Origin: Apiospora phragmitis
Taxonomy: Eukaryota > Ascomycota > Sordariomycetes > Amphisphaeriales > Apiosporaceae
Length of the DNA stretch: 64,000 bases
Assembly: GCA_038363925.1 (NCBI GenBank)
Contig: JAQQWL010000011.1
Location: forward strand, 7,874,001-7,938,000
Direction: 5' to 3'
Position numbers and translations under genes: made by a program. Under the pieces are notes generated by a model, which was not told the DNA's origin, did no database searches, and worked only from the letters and a program-made list of their open reading frames with translations. Positions 24,036 through 35,603 of the stretch are shown in pieces (position 1 is the first letter of the stretch; the number at the start of each line of letters is the position of its first letter).

Positions 24036-26459
24036 ATGGTCTCTTCATCTAACAGCATCAGAAAGAGGCAGTCGCTGGCATGGGTCGCCATGCTCGGCCC
24101 CTATGCCTGCGTCGACCAGCCAGAGATGCGAGACCCGGCCGCCCGCGCCATGACGCCCCTGACGGCGGTGCTCGAGCAGGGGCTGCGGGGCAGGGGCAGC
24201 AACGACAGCATCAGCGCCGTCGTGGCCACGCGGCCCGACGCCGAGGAGCTCACGCGGAAGCGCGAACGTCGTCGCAGCACCGTCTCCTCCGCCACTAGCT
24301 GTGGTGCTGATCGTGGACGACAACCTGGTCGGAGACAGTCGGGCAGATCCCGCCGTACAAGCATCGAAAGCGAGCGGTCTCGCGATCGCGCCACCCTGGT
24401 CACGGGCTCTGTCACGTCGTCTTCTCCTTACTCTCATCTGTCCGAATCGCCGTCGCCGACCCTGGAATCGGCGGGTCGTCAGTACTTGACGGAACAGCTC
24501 GAGCGGCGGCGCGCTGAGATCGCTTTGTGCGGCGGTGGCGGCGACGGCAGCTCGGCCGTCGTCGACGACAGCATCCATGACTGCAGGAACCGCCGGCGCT
24601 CCGCCGTCCTGCGTCCCACCGATGGGAACGTCCAGCCATACAAAGCTAGGAGCGAGGCCGCGTACTATCCTAGCAGCGGCGGCGGCCGCGACACGCGGCG
24701 CAAGAGCCGCACCTACCCGCCCGTGGTGCAAACCGGCTTCGACGAAATTCCCCACTGGGCCTCGGACGCCATGAAGGGTTTGGTGCTGAGCGGCGGGGAC
24801 AAGCCATCATCAGATAGCCGCCGCCACGACAAAAGCAGTAGACGGTCTTCAACGGCGACCGTCATGGCCCCTACTAGCTATCTCGAGCAAGTGCCCAAGA
24901 CGCCCACGACGGAGCCACGGGGCCGCAAGCGCCGCGGCTCTGTGAGTGCCAAGTCGATCTCGGGTGCAACTGATGACCGAGACGATACCAAGAGCACTTA
25001 TAGCGGCTACAGCGCATACAGCACGGCCACTTTCTCGCACTACCCGAGGGGTGACGGCAACCCCTACTATAGTGCCACCAAGCGGACGAGTTGGCGGCCC
25101 AGCAGCGGTGTGGAGAGTTCGCGGGCGCGGTATCTCGCCGCGGCTGCGGACCGGCAGCGTAAGCTGGAGCAGGAACAGGAGAGGGTACGTCAACTCGAAC
25201 GGGCACGCGAGCGGGGAAGGGAGCGGGAACGCCGGCAGCCCCAAAAGCAGACGCAGAAGGAGGTCCTCCGCGTCGACAGCGTCAACTTCGATATGTGCAG
25301 CCCCCCGAGCCCCGCTGCTACTACTACTACCGCTACCACCACCACCCCCATGTCCGTGGCTTTGCATGATTTCAAAGAGGATCAGAAGGTGAGGGCGGGG
25401 CTCACCCCGCCAGACCCTGCGAAGGATTACAGCTCCTACTATTATAAGCATCACCGAGAGCGGAAGAGGGAGTACCGGGCCCCTGAACAGCGAGAACACC
25501 ACCAGGAAGAAGAGGTCAGACACCATCAGCACCGTCGTACTCGTCGCAGTAGTCTACAGCAGCAGGCGACGACGCCGCCGCCGCCGCCAGAGTCCACCCC
25601 GGTGCCAACAACATCAGCTGAGCCGCCCTCCTCTCCCTCCCCGAGGGAAAGCTTCGCCGGTCGCATGGCCTCGGGCAACACCAGCAGCTCCCAGCAGAAG
25701 AAGCAGCATCACGTATCCGCCTACCGACCCGCGATGGCCAGCGAGACCATACCGCAACTGAACAACATCGTCCACACCGCTCCCGCCGCAACACGCCAGG
25801 ACCAGGAGCGTCGAGAGCTGTTTTGTCGCGCCACCCGCCGTGGTGGGCGTCCAGAGCAATTCCTACGCCAACCCGGCAGTGGCAGTGCCGGTGGCGACGC
25901 ACGACAGCCGGCGAAGGTTACCATGGCCGAAAATCCTAGCGCAGCGCTGCGTCTCCGTGCGCAGGAAAACATCAAGGGGCAGAGGCAGGAAGGACTCGGC
26001 TCTGGGCTCAATAAGGATAGCGGCACGAGAGGTCCTCAGAATGACGGTGGTATCACTCGACTCGACTCGCTCTACCTGCCTCGGAACAACAACGCTGCCG
26101 CCACCGCTAATTCATATCGGCGTAGTTTCTTCGAGCCACAGTGGACGTGGCAGCAGCAGCAGCAGCAGTGCCATCAACAACCACAGCGAAGTCGTTTGCC
26201 TACGGAAGCCGATGAGCCATCGGCGCTGCCGAACCCCGCTGCGTCTGTGGTTTCAGTGTCCAGCGATTTCAGCTTCGTGCCTGGTCAGCCCGAGAAGCTT
26301 GACGTGCCCCCGCAGAGGTCTCTTTATGCACCTGGCGGCATAGATGACCGATATGGCTTGCCGAGCCAGTCACCGTCTCCCCCGGCGAGGGGCGGTGGCG
26401 GTAGTGCCCGCAGGTTGAGGCGAACGGGTGATATAAACTTCGCTCAGATTACGAGGTAG
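24036..26459 (+). CDS. Large intrinsically disordered Arg/Ser/Gln-rich protein
   Basis: A single 807-codon frame with no intron and no recognised domain. The first residues (SLAWVAMLGPYACVDQPEMR) are the only hydrophobic part. The rest is low complexity: RRSTVSS and RRQSGRSRRTS basic-Ser blocks that look like phosphorylation targets, a Tyr/Ser patch (TYSGYSAYSTATFSHY), a coiled-coil-like RQRKLEQEQERVRQLER stretch near residue 380, a poly-Pro run, His-rich HHQEEEVRHHQHRR, a CAG-encoded glutamine run near 26150, and an ordered-looking end (TGDINFAQITR). It may be a cytoskeletal, cell-polarity or RNA-granule protein, but I see no evidence for any one role. Codon use is GC-rich and consistent with a true gene. 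Confidence 0.72.
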   Translation: MVSSSNSIRKRQSLAWVAMLGPYACVDQPEMRDPAARAMTPLTAVLEQGLRGRGSNDSISAVVATRPDAEELTRKRERRRSTVSSATSCGADRGRQPGRRQSGRSRRTSIESERSRDRATLVTGSVTSSSPYSHLSESPSPTLESAGRQYLTEQLERRRAEIALCGGGGDGSSAVVDDSIHDCRNRRRSAVLRPTDGNVQPYKARSEAAYYPSSGGGRDTRRKSRTYPPVVQTGFDEIPHWASDAMKGLVLSGGDKPSSDSRRHDKSSRRSSTATVMAPTSYLEQVPKTPTTEPRGRKRRGSVSAKSISGATDDRDDTKSTYSGYSAYSTATFSHYPRGDGNPYYSATKRTSWRPSSGVESSRARYLAAAADRQRKLEQEQERVRQLERARERGRERERRQPQKQTQKEVLRVDSVNFDMCSPPSPAATTTTATTTTPMSVALHDFKEDQKVRAGLTPPDPAKDYSSYYYKHHRERKREYRAPEQREHHQEEEVRHHQHRRTRRSSLQQQATTPPPPPESTPVPTTSAEPPSSPSPRESFAGRMASGNTSSSQQKKQHHVSAYRPAMASETIPQLNNIVHTAPAATRQDQERRELFCRATRRGGRPEQFLRQPGSGSAGGDARQPAKVTMAENPSAALRLRAQENIKGQRQEGLGSGLNKDSGTRGPQNDGGITRLDSLYLPRNNNAAATANSYRRSFFEPQWTWQQQQQQCHQQPQRSRLPTEADEPSALPNPAASVVSVSSDFSFVPGQPEKLDVPPQRSLYAPGGIDDRYGLPSQSPSPPARGGGGSARRLRRTGDINFAQITR

Positions 26460-26756
26460 GGGTTCGAAAGTAGTATTAGATGTTATTCTTTGGTTTGGTA
26501 AAGTAAAAGCAACGTAATGAGTAGAGTCACGGATGGGGATGTATATAAGAAGGGTAGGTCGTATCGGCTGCTTTGGTCATATATATACAAACGCCGGGTT
26601 GTAAGATGTACATAGACATGAGGAACTGAAATTGAATATACCGTGGGGTTATCTACCCAAACAGCCTGACTGGCTATATCATTTGCTTGTCTAGCGTTAG
26701 TGACCTGTGTGATCCCTCCGCTCAATGACAGACATGGCCCGTCAAGACTCGATCCT

Positions 26757-27767
26757 TCACAGCGATATGCACCCGCCAGCACTGTCCTCGATGAAAATCC
26801 CGCCGTAGATCTGTCCCTCGTCGATACCAGACTCCTGGTAGCCCGAGTTCACGACATCATCTGTCCCGGTGGGCTTCTTCAGCATGCCAATCTGGTACTG
26901 CCCTTCCCCCGAGTTGTCGTTGGGCAAGGCCGCAGTGACTTGCTTCAGAGCGTCAAGTCCCTTGGAGTAATAGACTTGCAACGTGCTAGATACAGAAAGA
27001 GGCAATTAGGAAGTGTTGCCAACCCAAATCTGGTCGAGTTGTAAGTCAAGTCCAAGTACTTACTTCTTGTCAAAGTCCAAGGTGACTGCGAAGTTCTGCC
27101 AGGCCGTAGCCTCAATGGGCGTCGACCAGACCACCTCGCCTTTGCGATTAGTGATCTTCATGGCGTTCTTGTCGCTGGCGCGGTCGAGCAGCGTGCCCAT
27201 CTTAAAGTCGAACTGGTTCGCGCTGTAATCCGCCGTTTCGTGCCACATGTTCTGAGAAAGGGGGTAAGTGTCAGGCCAGATCCCTTCTTCTTGTTGTAGG
27301 TATCATATCCATCACCTACATACCTGGTACTCGTGTGTCAGGTTGAGCGTGCGGGCCGGGTCCTGCTGGACGCTCCAGTGGACGGTGCGCACACCGACGG
27401 CGCCGGGCCCGCCGGTGTTGGCGTCGCCCAGCATCTGCAGGCCGGCGCGGCGGAAGCCGTACTGGGTCTTGAAGACGGAGCCGTCGGCGATGGTGACCTC
27501 GACCGACTTCGTGCTCGCATTGTCGAAGCGCGAGTTGGTCGTCACGTTGGGGAACCTCAGAATCTGCGACCAGGGAACCCCGCTCGCCTTGACGTTGCCG
27601 GCGTTGAAGACCTTGTTGGTCGCCGCCGTGTCGAAGTCCGTCAGCTGCATAGACGCCGGCACTTGGCCGGACAGCACCACGGGACATTTGATGGCGCCGC
27701 CGGTCGAGCATGCGGCGGAGGCGGCAGTGGCCGCAAGAGACCCGACGAGAAAGAGTGATGGGCGCAT
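26757..27767 (-). CDS. Glycoside hydrolase family 131, secreted beta-glucanase
   Basis: On the minus strand, join 27767-27324, 27251-27064, 26985-26757 (286 aa); all three exons join in phase. The start is MRPSLFLVGSLAATAASA, a clear signal peptide, so the in-frame TTG upstream is not used. Mature features typical of GH131 include HWSVQQDPARTLNLTHEYQ, the following NMWHETADYSANQF, WQNFAVTLDFDK, a GMLKKPTGTDDVVNSGYQ stretch, and the C-terminal ESGIDEGQIYGGIFIEDS with final GCISL. Characterised members are broad-specificity exo-beta-1,3/1,6 and endo-beta-1,4 glucanases, with a beta-jelly-roll fold, used on plant cell walls. No carbohydrate-binding module is attached. The gene is divergent from the GNAT-like gene. 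Confidence 0.9.
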
Positions 27768-28647
27768 TGTATCGATCAACTACGACGCATGTACTTCGCT
27801 TTCCAGATAACTTCTGGTAGCAGAGCGCAGCATCACACTATATACCCAGTCTAACTGTAGCGACGTCTATCTAGACACAACGGCTACTCCAGAAACCCTC
27901 TCCACCCAGGACGACTCGGATCCGACGATCCGGAGAATCCATTTGCGGTAAAAAGCGACTCAAGGGCACAGAGGGTAGACGGTCCGAGGAACCTAGTAAA
28001 TCTGGAGCTGGAGTTGACTAGAAAAACGCGGGGAACGGAAGCGCAAATGTTGGGATCCGCCAACCCCCCCTCCTGCAGCCATTACAAGACGCTTTTGACT
28101 CCAAAGGCCAACAATACATTTAGGAGCTCGCAAGTCTGACATTTCACGTGTACCATGGCTTCTGTTTCATCTTACGGGCCGTTAGGTTTCCTGGAAGACT
28201 GAAGCCATCCCATGGCTACTTACAGTGCCAGCGGAAATACTCCTCCGGCTGAACCAAGTCGGGGTAATGTACTGGCCGGTGCATGGCAGCCGAACAATGC
28301 AACGTTCATCGGCGTCTACAGAGTCGTATCGGCGACTAAATATAACGTTCTAGGCGACAATCGCGATGAAATAGCCCGAAAGTGAGCAATCAGAGAGGGG
28401 CCAGGCGCCTACTCATGCACTTTCGTTCGCTGAGATGCAACTGCATGGCCACGAGGGGTTACCTGACGGTCCAGCCGAGCGCTTACAACACAGCGTGTCG
28501 CACCATCTCCGCATACTACATACAGTAGTACCTCATTGACAGATACCGCGGGACTCTATTCACCAACTGCGGCGGGCCACTCGATTTCTTAGGTGGCGGT
28601 TACGCGCGCACAGGATATACCAATCGAACGAATCCAAGAAGAACAAG
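27768..28647. promoter_or_regulatory. Divergent promoter region, GH131 / GNAT-like gene
   Basis: On the minus strand a GGTATATAG element at 27837-27845 lies about 72 bases before the GH131 ATG and is a candidate TATA box. The rest shows no gene. A GATCCGACGATCCGGAG-type dyad near 27918-27936 was noted without assignment. Confidence 0.4.
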
Positions 28648-29852
28648 ATGGGCGGCACGCTCTTACCTCCGGTCCAGGACACCCACGGCATCCAGTTACC
28701 GCCCCGGTACACCATCCGGCCCATCGACGCCGGCGTGGCCGACTGGGTCAAGGCCCTCGCCGTTCAGGGGTTCCTGCTCGGCCCGTCCATCTGGCAGCCG
28801 CTGATGGCGGCGCCCAAGACCCGGAGCGCGCTGCGGGCCTTCGACGCGCTCCACAGCTACTACATGCACGCCGTCAACAGCGGGCTGTCGTACGGCGTCT
28901 TCGACTCCGAGTACCAGTTCGCCCGCCCCGAATCTACGGCTAATGGTTCCGCACCACCCGCTACTACCGCTACCACCGCGTCCAATGGAGAAGGTGACGG
29001 GAGCGGCGGACGCGAAAGCAGCGGCGGCGCCGTCTACTGGCACGAGCTGGACCCGGACGCCGAGGCCGACGACTTCGAGACGGGCGGCGGCGCCCGGCGC
29101 ATGGTCGAGGGCATGGACTTCCCCCTCGTCTGCGTGGCGTTGTCGTGCGACCTGGCGGCCAAGCCGCCGCCCGACGTCGTCGAGTCCCTGTACGCCTTCT
29201 TCCCGCTGCAGAAGGGTGTCAGCCAGTTCTGGCGGGACCGCGATCCCCGGCCCAAGGGCACGTGGGAGCCCCAGGGGCCCGGCGAGGTCGTGGCCCGCAT
29301 AGGGTGCGTCACGAAGCCCGAGTATCAGGGGCGTGGGCTGAGTAAGTCTGCTTGCTGCTAGTTTTCCGTATTATTGAATTCCGGCCCCCCGTCCTCCTAC
29401 TAGTATATTAACAACCCCTCATTCCCCCTTTTCACCGTCCTTTCAATTTGGTTGTGCTGTGGGGAGGGTGGGGAAGATATATAGGGGGATATCGACGGAT
29501 ATGACCCCACCGCTCCCTATTCATGTTGATCTTGCTCATCAGAGAGGAGAGAGCGTCTCCGCGTGTATCGGTGTGTGCTAACCTATGTCATTCGCCAGTG
29601 ACGGCATTGAACCACTTCATCATGCTGGACTTGAAAGCGAGGGGCTTCAGAGCGATGAACGGCGGCATCGGGGTCGCGTCCGTCTACCGCAACTGGATGA
29701 ACGCGCCGGCCGGCTGCAGAAGCCACGCGTACCTGGACGTGAACGTCTGGGAGATCGAGGTGGAGGACGAGGACGGGCGCAAAGTCAAGCCGTACGTGAA
29801 CTCGGGCGTGCCCGAGGAGGGATGGCTGATGTGGTGCGATCTGAAGGCCTAG
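28648..29852 (+). CDS. Fungal GNAT-like acetyltransferase-fold protein
   Basis: Join 28648-29341, 29599-29852 (315 aa). Donor A|GTAAGT and acceptor CGCCAG|TG rebuild an ATG methionine codon, and the join is in phase. The segment ARIGCVTKPEYQGRGL matches GNAT motif A (pattern Q-x-G-x-G) and is followed by the helix ALNHFIMLDLKARGF, as in acetyl-CoA binding folds. The N-terminal half is helical with a Ser/Gly/Thr-rich insert (residues about 90-130). The C-terminal part contains VYRNWMNAPAGCRSHAYLDV and ends EEGWLMWCDLKA. Similar proteins occur in many Pezizomycotina without known substrates. The intron (257 nt) is long for this window. Confidence 0.75.
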
Positions 29853-32800
29853 CCCACAAAGCCCCAAAAGTAGCCGCCAAAGCGTTATCTGGCCTTTGCT
29901 TCTTGCCCCCCAAGTTCCATTGCGGCGGGAAGGGAGATATGTACATACAAACAGGAATGCTTGCCGCCAGAGGGTCATCTGTCTGTCTGTGTGTTCGTTT
30001 GCGTGCGCCGGTGTCTAGCTGGCTTGTGCCCAAGAATGGGTCGTTGCCGATGTAGCCGACAGATATGCGCCGAGGCTCCTTCTTGACGCCTGCCCGGGAG
30101 GCGCGAAAGCCCAACCGCTGCAGACGTGGCAATGGCAGATGGTTGGATATCGATCGCCAGGCAAACGCCAAGTATAATGCATCCACTTTTCGAAAATCCG
30201 AAGCAATTGCTGAAATGTCCAGGACTCAAGTGATTGATCATCTCTCATGAGTAGTTCACAAGATCGAAGAGGCCGCCATACATACATCTTTAATGTGTCC
30301 CCTGCTGCGAGTCACCAAGGCGGATTTTCACACGCATGTTACCCTAACGACAAACAGAGCACAGGCTATGTAGTGCTACAGTTACAACTTACCAAGCCCT
30401 CTGTCCCCGTCGGTGTTGGTAAACACCAACTATAGAAAAAATAGTGCAACCTCGGCCAGCAGCCCCCATACTGTCTGTCGTATGTAGCGCCGCGCCGGAA
30501 AACCGGAACTGTGGTGATATGAATACATGCCAAGGCCAAGAAGCGGATGCAGCTGACGACCAACCGGGCCGGCAAGGCTGGGGAACCTACCACCTACGTC
30601 GTCGGATATTCTGGGGTCTCCTAGTGGATGTATTCTTTTCTGGGAGGAACAATCGGTACTCGAGGGCACCAACAGGAAACTGTCATATCACATACATACG
30701 TGCGTGCTCCCACGAGCAAAACGCCAGAGATACTCCTACCTTTATTTGGCTTGGACTCTCCTTCTGCGCTTTATTAGGAGTTGGGATAATACGTGCGGTG
30801 CGGTAAGCCTCTGGGCCGCGCGTCTGTCTCTCCTGATCTAATATAAGAGCCGCCGCCCCTTGAGCCAGTGATAATCTTGCCATTCTTCATACTCGAGTTC
30901 TAGTTCGGGGGCATTAGCTTCAAAATCGCCGCTGCGTCCTCATGCTATCGCCGCTGACTGAATGATTTAGCAAATCATAGTGTGGCACTGCCTCTGCTTC
31001 GTAATGAGCTTCTAAACTGATCATCAGCTAACGGTTAACTGCCTGGACTGGAGAGAACCAGCGCGCTGGGCTGGCAAGCTGGCTAGGTTAGTGTCCGTCG
31101 TCCGATGCGAACGACTATATGGATTGCTATTGTTAATGTCTGCCATATATAAGAGACCAAGGAGCTAATGCAGATGATGCCTGTCTTGCTATGGTGGTGA
31201 TTGCATCGTTACATTGGGATCGCTGCATATTGCTTCCCCATGGGTGATGACTGGTAGAGCCTAGATTATTTTAGCAGTCAATCGCTTATTCGGCACATTC
31301 TGCTTGGCGACTGATGGTTGTCGCTGCAACGATACCGAAAGCAGTAACAACTGACTGACCTTTTGCTCAATGAGGTTGTAACTTAGGTTAGGTCAGTTAC
31401 CTTATGACCGAAATAGTTGCAAAAGTAGCCGCTGATTGGCCCGCCCTGAGCTTCATACACCTGACCATGTTGTAGAAGAGACATTCAGGGGGCGGGATTG
31501 GAGACCGGTAATGAGGCACCTCAGGGGATGACGCGTCAGCCTCAATAAAGGAAAAGAATTACGGGGTTCAAAGGCGTCAAGGGAGATGAAACTCGGGGTC
31601 TCGTGGCTGAGCATTCAACACGATGAGAAGCCCTTCTGGGCCCATTGAAGCGATAGAAGCATGATGGCAGTCGCTGATTCGTACGAGGCGAAACTGTCTG
31701 TGTGCAAGATAAACTTTTGAATCGAGCGAGTGGAGTTGGGAATATTCCGGTCGCTGTCCAATAGCATGGAAAGCTACTACTTTAGTACTGCATCGCGATT
31801 TAAGGAACATGGGACGGACAGACCGGGTTTCTGGTCGTGCTGACAATACCAGGCAAAGTATTAGTACTTGCTTGTGTACTGTCTCTGGGGCTTGGGAAAG
31901 AAGAACGAGACCCTGTACGTCTTTATTGGCATCGATCCTTGCCTTGCGAATAGCGCTGAGGACGGAAGTCGATCAGGTGTCGGGTGTAAAAGAAGGAGGC
32001 ATTACGGTGTGGGAGAGGCAAAACTGCCAAGTCGGCGCCAAGCATGTTTGATGGTTCTGAAATCTGATGAGCGAAAATCTTTAGGGAAAAAGAAGTTGAT
32101 CAGTTCTACAGTAGGTAACAGTTATTAATAAATCAACAAGAGTCCAGGAATGCCTTGCGCGCGTGTACAGGCAGAGTTTGCCAACATGGACAACAGCAGA
32201 AGGCATTGAAACGACACGAGTCATCGAGATACTAGAGTCTGAGTCTGACAGTGAAATGCTCACACCCTCACGGCAACAGCTGCTCGAGGCATGCGGCTCT
32301 CTGTCGGGGGGGGGGGGTGATTAAGTAATAAGGAAGCCAAGCTAGCCATGTAGAGGAGGGGCACGGAATTGTTTGTGATCGACGGATCCGAGACTGTGTA
32401 CCGCGATAAAATGCCAGAGAGATGCCGTTCTACCCATCTTGGCACTTGCAGGCTCGCAGTTGCCAAGCATGAAGGATGGGTACAAATGTCCGGGGCAGGT
32501 TGTGCGTGACACGAACGAAGAAACGAGAGCTGCAGTTGGCAGTAGTGATCAAGCTACGATTTAGCATCGTTGTCGCCAATTGTTTCTGCTCTGGTTTGTT
32601 CTCTACGATGATAACGGCAACTTCGGGGTGGGGGGCCAAGCGGGCGGATTCCGTACTTGTCAACTACATATCGCATAATCTTGGACAGTGGCATATTACT
32701 ACTAGCAGGTAGAAGAAAATAAGAAGGCGCGCGAAATTGGAAAGATGTGGCTGTCATTTGCTCCCCCTTCTTGCCCCCTCCACTATATTACCGCTTAGTG

Positions 32801-34332
32801 GGAACCAATCCGCTGGCTGCAGATGCCATGCCAAGAGAGATTGACGTCGTTAAATTCAACTCTACGAGATTTCAAGGCTCCTCTTTCGACCTTTTGCTCG
32901 CCGATCATATCCGGCCCCAGCAAGATGTGGTGCCTGGTTAACTTATGGGGCAACTCAAGGTGCCGAAAGCAAAATTCCAGAACACCCCACGATACTACCG
33001 AGGGCCAGCATTATTTTTTGGAACAGACTTCGTCATGATATGCAACTGCGCCAAATGAGTACTCCCCCTCCCCCACTACGGCACTCCAAGAAAGTCCTGA
33101 TACGAGTGCCCCTATGACGAGGCGTTTCGTTTGCACGATAAGAAGGAGACCTGCTGCAGGTGATGAGCGCCGCTGGTGTCAATCGTGAAAGAGAATGAAC
33201 AGGTGAAATAAAGCCAAGCGCGAACGGTTGCATGCCGAGACTGCGACAGCCCATGTGGATATGCCTACGAGGTAGTGGCCGTAGTAGTGTCAACAGTTCA
33301 ACTGTGAGGCTCCTCTCTCAAACCTCCAAGTCTCTGGGCCACTGCTGCGCCTAATGGTGTTGTGACGCGGACAAGCCATGCAGGCTTCTTTTCTTTTCCT
33401 TCCCGGGCCATGCACGACTCGCCATAGGACCGACGCACAAGAGACCGTCCCGTCCGACTCGAAAGATTATTACTGGTTACATCGCCATGGCGACATGCTG
33501 GAAAGCAAAACGATGGTGCTGAATACCGCATGACACCTTATTTTGCATTCTGGACCGCACCGAGATGATCCCTGACGGAAAATGCCTACCTTCCCAGACC
33601 CGAGTTGGAAGGCACAGCAAACACGGCACGTAGCGTGGTAGCCCGCCTTGGAAGCTCATCGGGCAGGAGGACCCGCACCATGAGCGGGTGAGGCCCTCTT
33701 TAAACTAGTAGCCTACCCAGGTAGCGCTGAGCCCGTTTTATGTGTGCATTTGCGAGTAGCCTGGATCTCAATTTCTTCATTGCGTGTCGTATTGTAGGGT
33801 AGAATCAAGATCAATCAACCGAAAAGAGGGAGAACCCGTCATCGCTTGTGTGTTGTGCGTTGTGCGCGTGCCTAGGTACATGTAGGTCTGGCCATGCCTT
33901 GCTTCAATGTTCGGTTTGGGTTGAGAAATTGGCAGTCCTCGCCTATCACTATATCTTCATTTCACATATACCACGTAACCTGAGGTTATGTTTTCTTGGC
34001 GGTGTTGACAATGTTCCGTGTAGATACATAAATATAAAACAAATCAGAGTAGTGTAGGTCGCGGCAAGATCGGGTCGCAGCTCTTCGGTTTGAACATCAA
34101 AGTCCGAGCAAACAGGAGTCGTCCAAGCAGAGCCACAATATTAATTAAAGAAAGAGGTGCGGTTAGGTGGTTAGGTACGGAGTATCTATACTTTCAGAGG
34201 ATTGGCAGTCTTGGAAGTACCGCATTTGCAGTGGCTGCGGTACCCCACCGGCTGGAAATACACACAGACAGCCAGCAACTTGACCATCTCAAATCGGTCC
34301 TCCTTCTCTCCTCTTGTGACCTGTCTGCTACT
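29853..34332. other. 4.5-kb gene-poor tract
   Basis: Only short, overlapping frames on both strands are present; none has an N-terminal signal, a conserved motif or a convincing splice structure. A G12 homopolymer lies at 32306-32317. Base composition is near the window average, so this does not look like an AT-rich RIP-affected block. Confidence 0.4.
32306..32317 (+). repeat. G12 homopolymer
   Basis: Twelve consecutive G residues. It is the longest mononucleotide run in this tract and the sort of place where the assembled length is unreliable. Confidence 0.9.
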
Positions 34333-34653
34333 TAGGGCTGCGATTTTAAAAACCGGTTTATTAGTTTTTTTATTTTTAAAACCTAGGCTTAGCACTGAGC
34401 TTTTATTTTAAAAAACTAGCTTTATTTAAATAAGTTATTAATAAGTTATTAATAATTTATTAATATATAAAAGCTTAATGAAAATCTTTAATAAAGTTTT
34501 ATAAATAAATAAAAACGAGTTAAAAAAAAGTTTATTTTTTATTTTTAAATCTTTTTTAACCTAGCTAGACAAGGCCTTAATCACGTGACTAAAAACCTAA
34601 CAACCTAGTTTTTTCTAGTTTTTATAATAGAAACCGGTTTTTTACCACCCCTA
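34333..34653. mobile_element. AT-rich hAT-type MITE (non-autonomous DNA transposon)
   Basis: A 321-bp AT-rich island with abrupt borders. The left end TAGGGCTGCG..AAAACCGGTTT and the right end, read inverted, TAGGGGTGG..AAAACCGGTTT form an imperfect terminal inverted repeat. TAGGGNTG ends are characteristic of hAT elements, which make 8-bp target duplications. The flanking octamers are CTGCTACT (34325-34332) and CTGCTGCC (34654-34661), six of eight matching, as expected of an old insertion. There is no coding capacity. The interior is rich in TpA (TTAATAA-type words), which could reflect RIP or the element's own composition. Confidence 0.62.
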
Positions 34654-35603
34654 CTGCTGCCCAAGGGTGACGACGCAATCACTGCTTTGTAGAATATGGA
34701 GTACCCATGCCTTTTCCTCCACATCCCTGTCCGCCAAGCCCAACTAAAGCCTCTACTTGACCTTGTCTGGTCACTCTTTCACGCCCCCCATGACTACGAC
34801 TGAAATGCTATCTTGCACACTCCGGGGTGGGCAGCGATCAAGTTTCCCCTATTAGATGACCCTCACCTTTTTATAATTCACCACTCTCTCTTTCAAGTAC
34901 GCATGTCTCCCATTCTTTTATTAGTTTAGGCCTTTCGCTGTTCCTTATTCCCCCCTCCTCCAAACTTGTCCCAGACCTCGGCCACAGTCAATATTCGCTT
35001 ACTGCTGGCAACTTGAGAGGTCTTGCCCATCCTAGTCGACTATCGTCTCCTTGAAACCCATTTCTTTTTTCGCTTCATATATCTCCTACCCGTTGGCGCC
35101 GCCACCCGTCCTCTTTACATATTTCATTAATCGACTCATTATCACCGACTGTCTATTGTTCCGGCTGTCTTTGCGGGTTCTTTGGGCAATTTGGAGGACG
35201 ACTTCTGCACGTTGCAGTACCTCGCCGCCTTTGTACACGGTGCTGTGCAGTATCAGATAGGCTGTGGGCGGCAAGCTATCGACAATAACCTCGACCTCGA
35301 ACCGGACGCAATCCAATACGCTACATCCTTGGCCATTCCGCGCGAATGGTTCGGTAACGACGACAACCCAGACCCCGATTTCGACATTGATCAAGAACAA
35401 TGGCTATTGGCAAGGAAGGCAATGTAAAATGGGTGGATGTAAGTTGGCGGCCCCCAAACCCAAAGAGCTCCCCTGAACCATCCTTTCTATTACACTCTGG
35501 ACGGGCCTACACACTTTCAAGGTTACCGGGCGGTTCGGCCAACAACCTAAACCAAGCGACTGGCCAACTGTCAGAATTCTGAGGTTTCGGCTCGGTTGAG
35601 AAT
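34654..35603. other. Region upstream of the acyltransferase gene
   Basis: Pyrimidine-rich tracts at 34860-35110 suggest a promoter or long 5' UTR. One open frame (35131-35427) is described separately. Confidence 0.35.
35131..35427 (+). other. Unexplained open frame, possible exon or upstream frame
   Basis: The frame is open from 35131 to a TAA at 35425-35427 but contains no ATG until its last codons. Its translation has protein-like composition (LQYLAAFVHGAVQYQIG, an acidic end around DDNPDPDFDIDQEQ). It could be an internal exon of an unannotated gene, a relic, or chance. No family is recognised. Confidence 0.2.
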
